Of a stretch of 64,000 bases of DNA, positions 63,971-64,000 are shown one piece after another; positions within the stretch are counted from its first letter, which is position 1, and the number at the start of each line of letters is the position of its first letter. The DNA is taken from the NCBI GenBank assembly GCA_964035575.1, contig OZ037912.1, forward strand, positions 248,001 through 312,000. The letters run 5' to 3'. The notes below the pieces were generated by a model. That model ran no database searches and was not told where the DNA came from. It worked only from the letters and a program-made list of their open reading frames with translations. A program made the position numbers and the translations under genes. The stretch comes from Rhynchopus sp. YZ270_cl-10. Its lineage: Eukaryota; Euglenozoa; Diplonemea; Diplonemida; Diplonemidae.

Positions 63971-64000
63971 ACGAAAAAAACCCCATCCTTTTTTTCCCCA

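Noticed and set aside
1-64000. tRNA or rRNA genes
   Set aside because: I looked for cloverleaf and box A/B patterns; GGTTC strings in module A copies resemble a B box but no full tRNA fold was found.

Overview
The window looks like nuclear DNA of a protist. GC-richer single- or few-exon genes sit in long AT-rich spacers full of A and T homopolymers, hairpins and small transposons. All four introns I can define have GT-AG ends and begin with GTATG. The N-terminal ubiquitin-like plus BspA-type leucine-rich-repeat protein recalls proteins known from kinetoplastids and other protists, but I cannot name the lineage: ordinary cis-introns argue against a typical trypanosomatid.

Layout. 1-277: 3' end of a Tc1/mariner transposon. 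959-2188 (minus): LRR protein. 2763-20762: an 18-kb tandem array of a 38-bp monomer (about 470 copies) with multi-kilobase higher-order duplications. 20763-21210: decayed zinc-finger-like gene remnant. 22406-25324: a GT92-like glycosyltransferase with a broken partial duplicate behind it, then a DUF1295/steroid-5-alpha-reductase-like membrane enzyme. 26593-27227: hAT-like element with perfect 8-bp target duplication. 27291-32101: a Vti1-type Qb-SNARE in three exons, whose 3.9-kb second intron is explained by a 3.4-kb foldback transposon. 33263-36047: a three-exon U1-type zinc-finger protein. 36048-45997: 10 kb of repeats without a gene I can support. 45998-46492: RING-like protein. 50934-53203: a type I membrane protein and a protein with a ParB/sulfiredoxin-like C-terminal domain. 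56669-57169: a small proline-rich ORF. The rest to 64000 is repeats plus one doubtful ORF.

The most unusual content is non-coding. (1) Two foldback elements (28409-31843 and 47725-48154) are built from arrays of short palindromes, begin CAT/end ATG, and have perfect 6-bp target duplications; they look like one undescribed class. (2) A set of 30-100-nt hairpin modules (called A to F here) is scattered over introns and spacers. Stems change while pairing is kept, loop and 3' flank are conserved, and modules occur in shuffled combinations. (3) A pair of near-identical loci (42304-44116 and 59379-61187) holds an element with a tyrosine-recombinase-like fragment and terminal inverted repeats next to a palindrome/short-element cassette whose parts are flipped between loci. 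(4) Several MITE families carry clean TA duplications, including a three-level nest at 47.6-48.26 kb.

The genes show no operon or common pathway. They are housekeeping-like (membrane fusion, glycosylation, lipid modification) and lie on the plus strand except the LRR gene.
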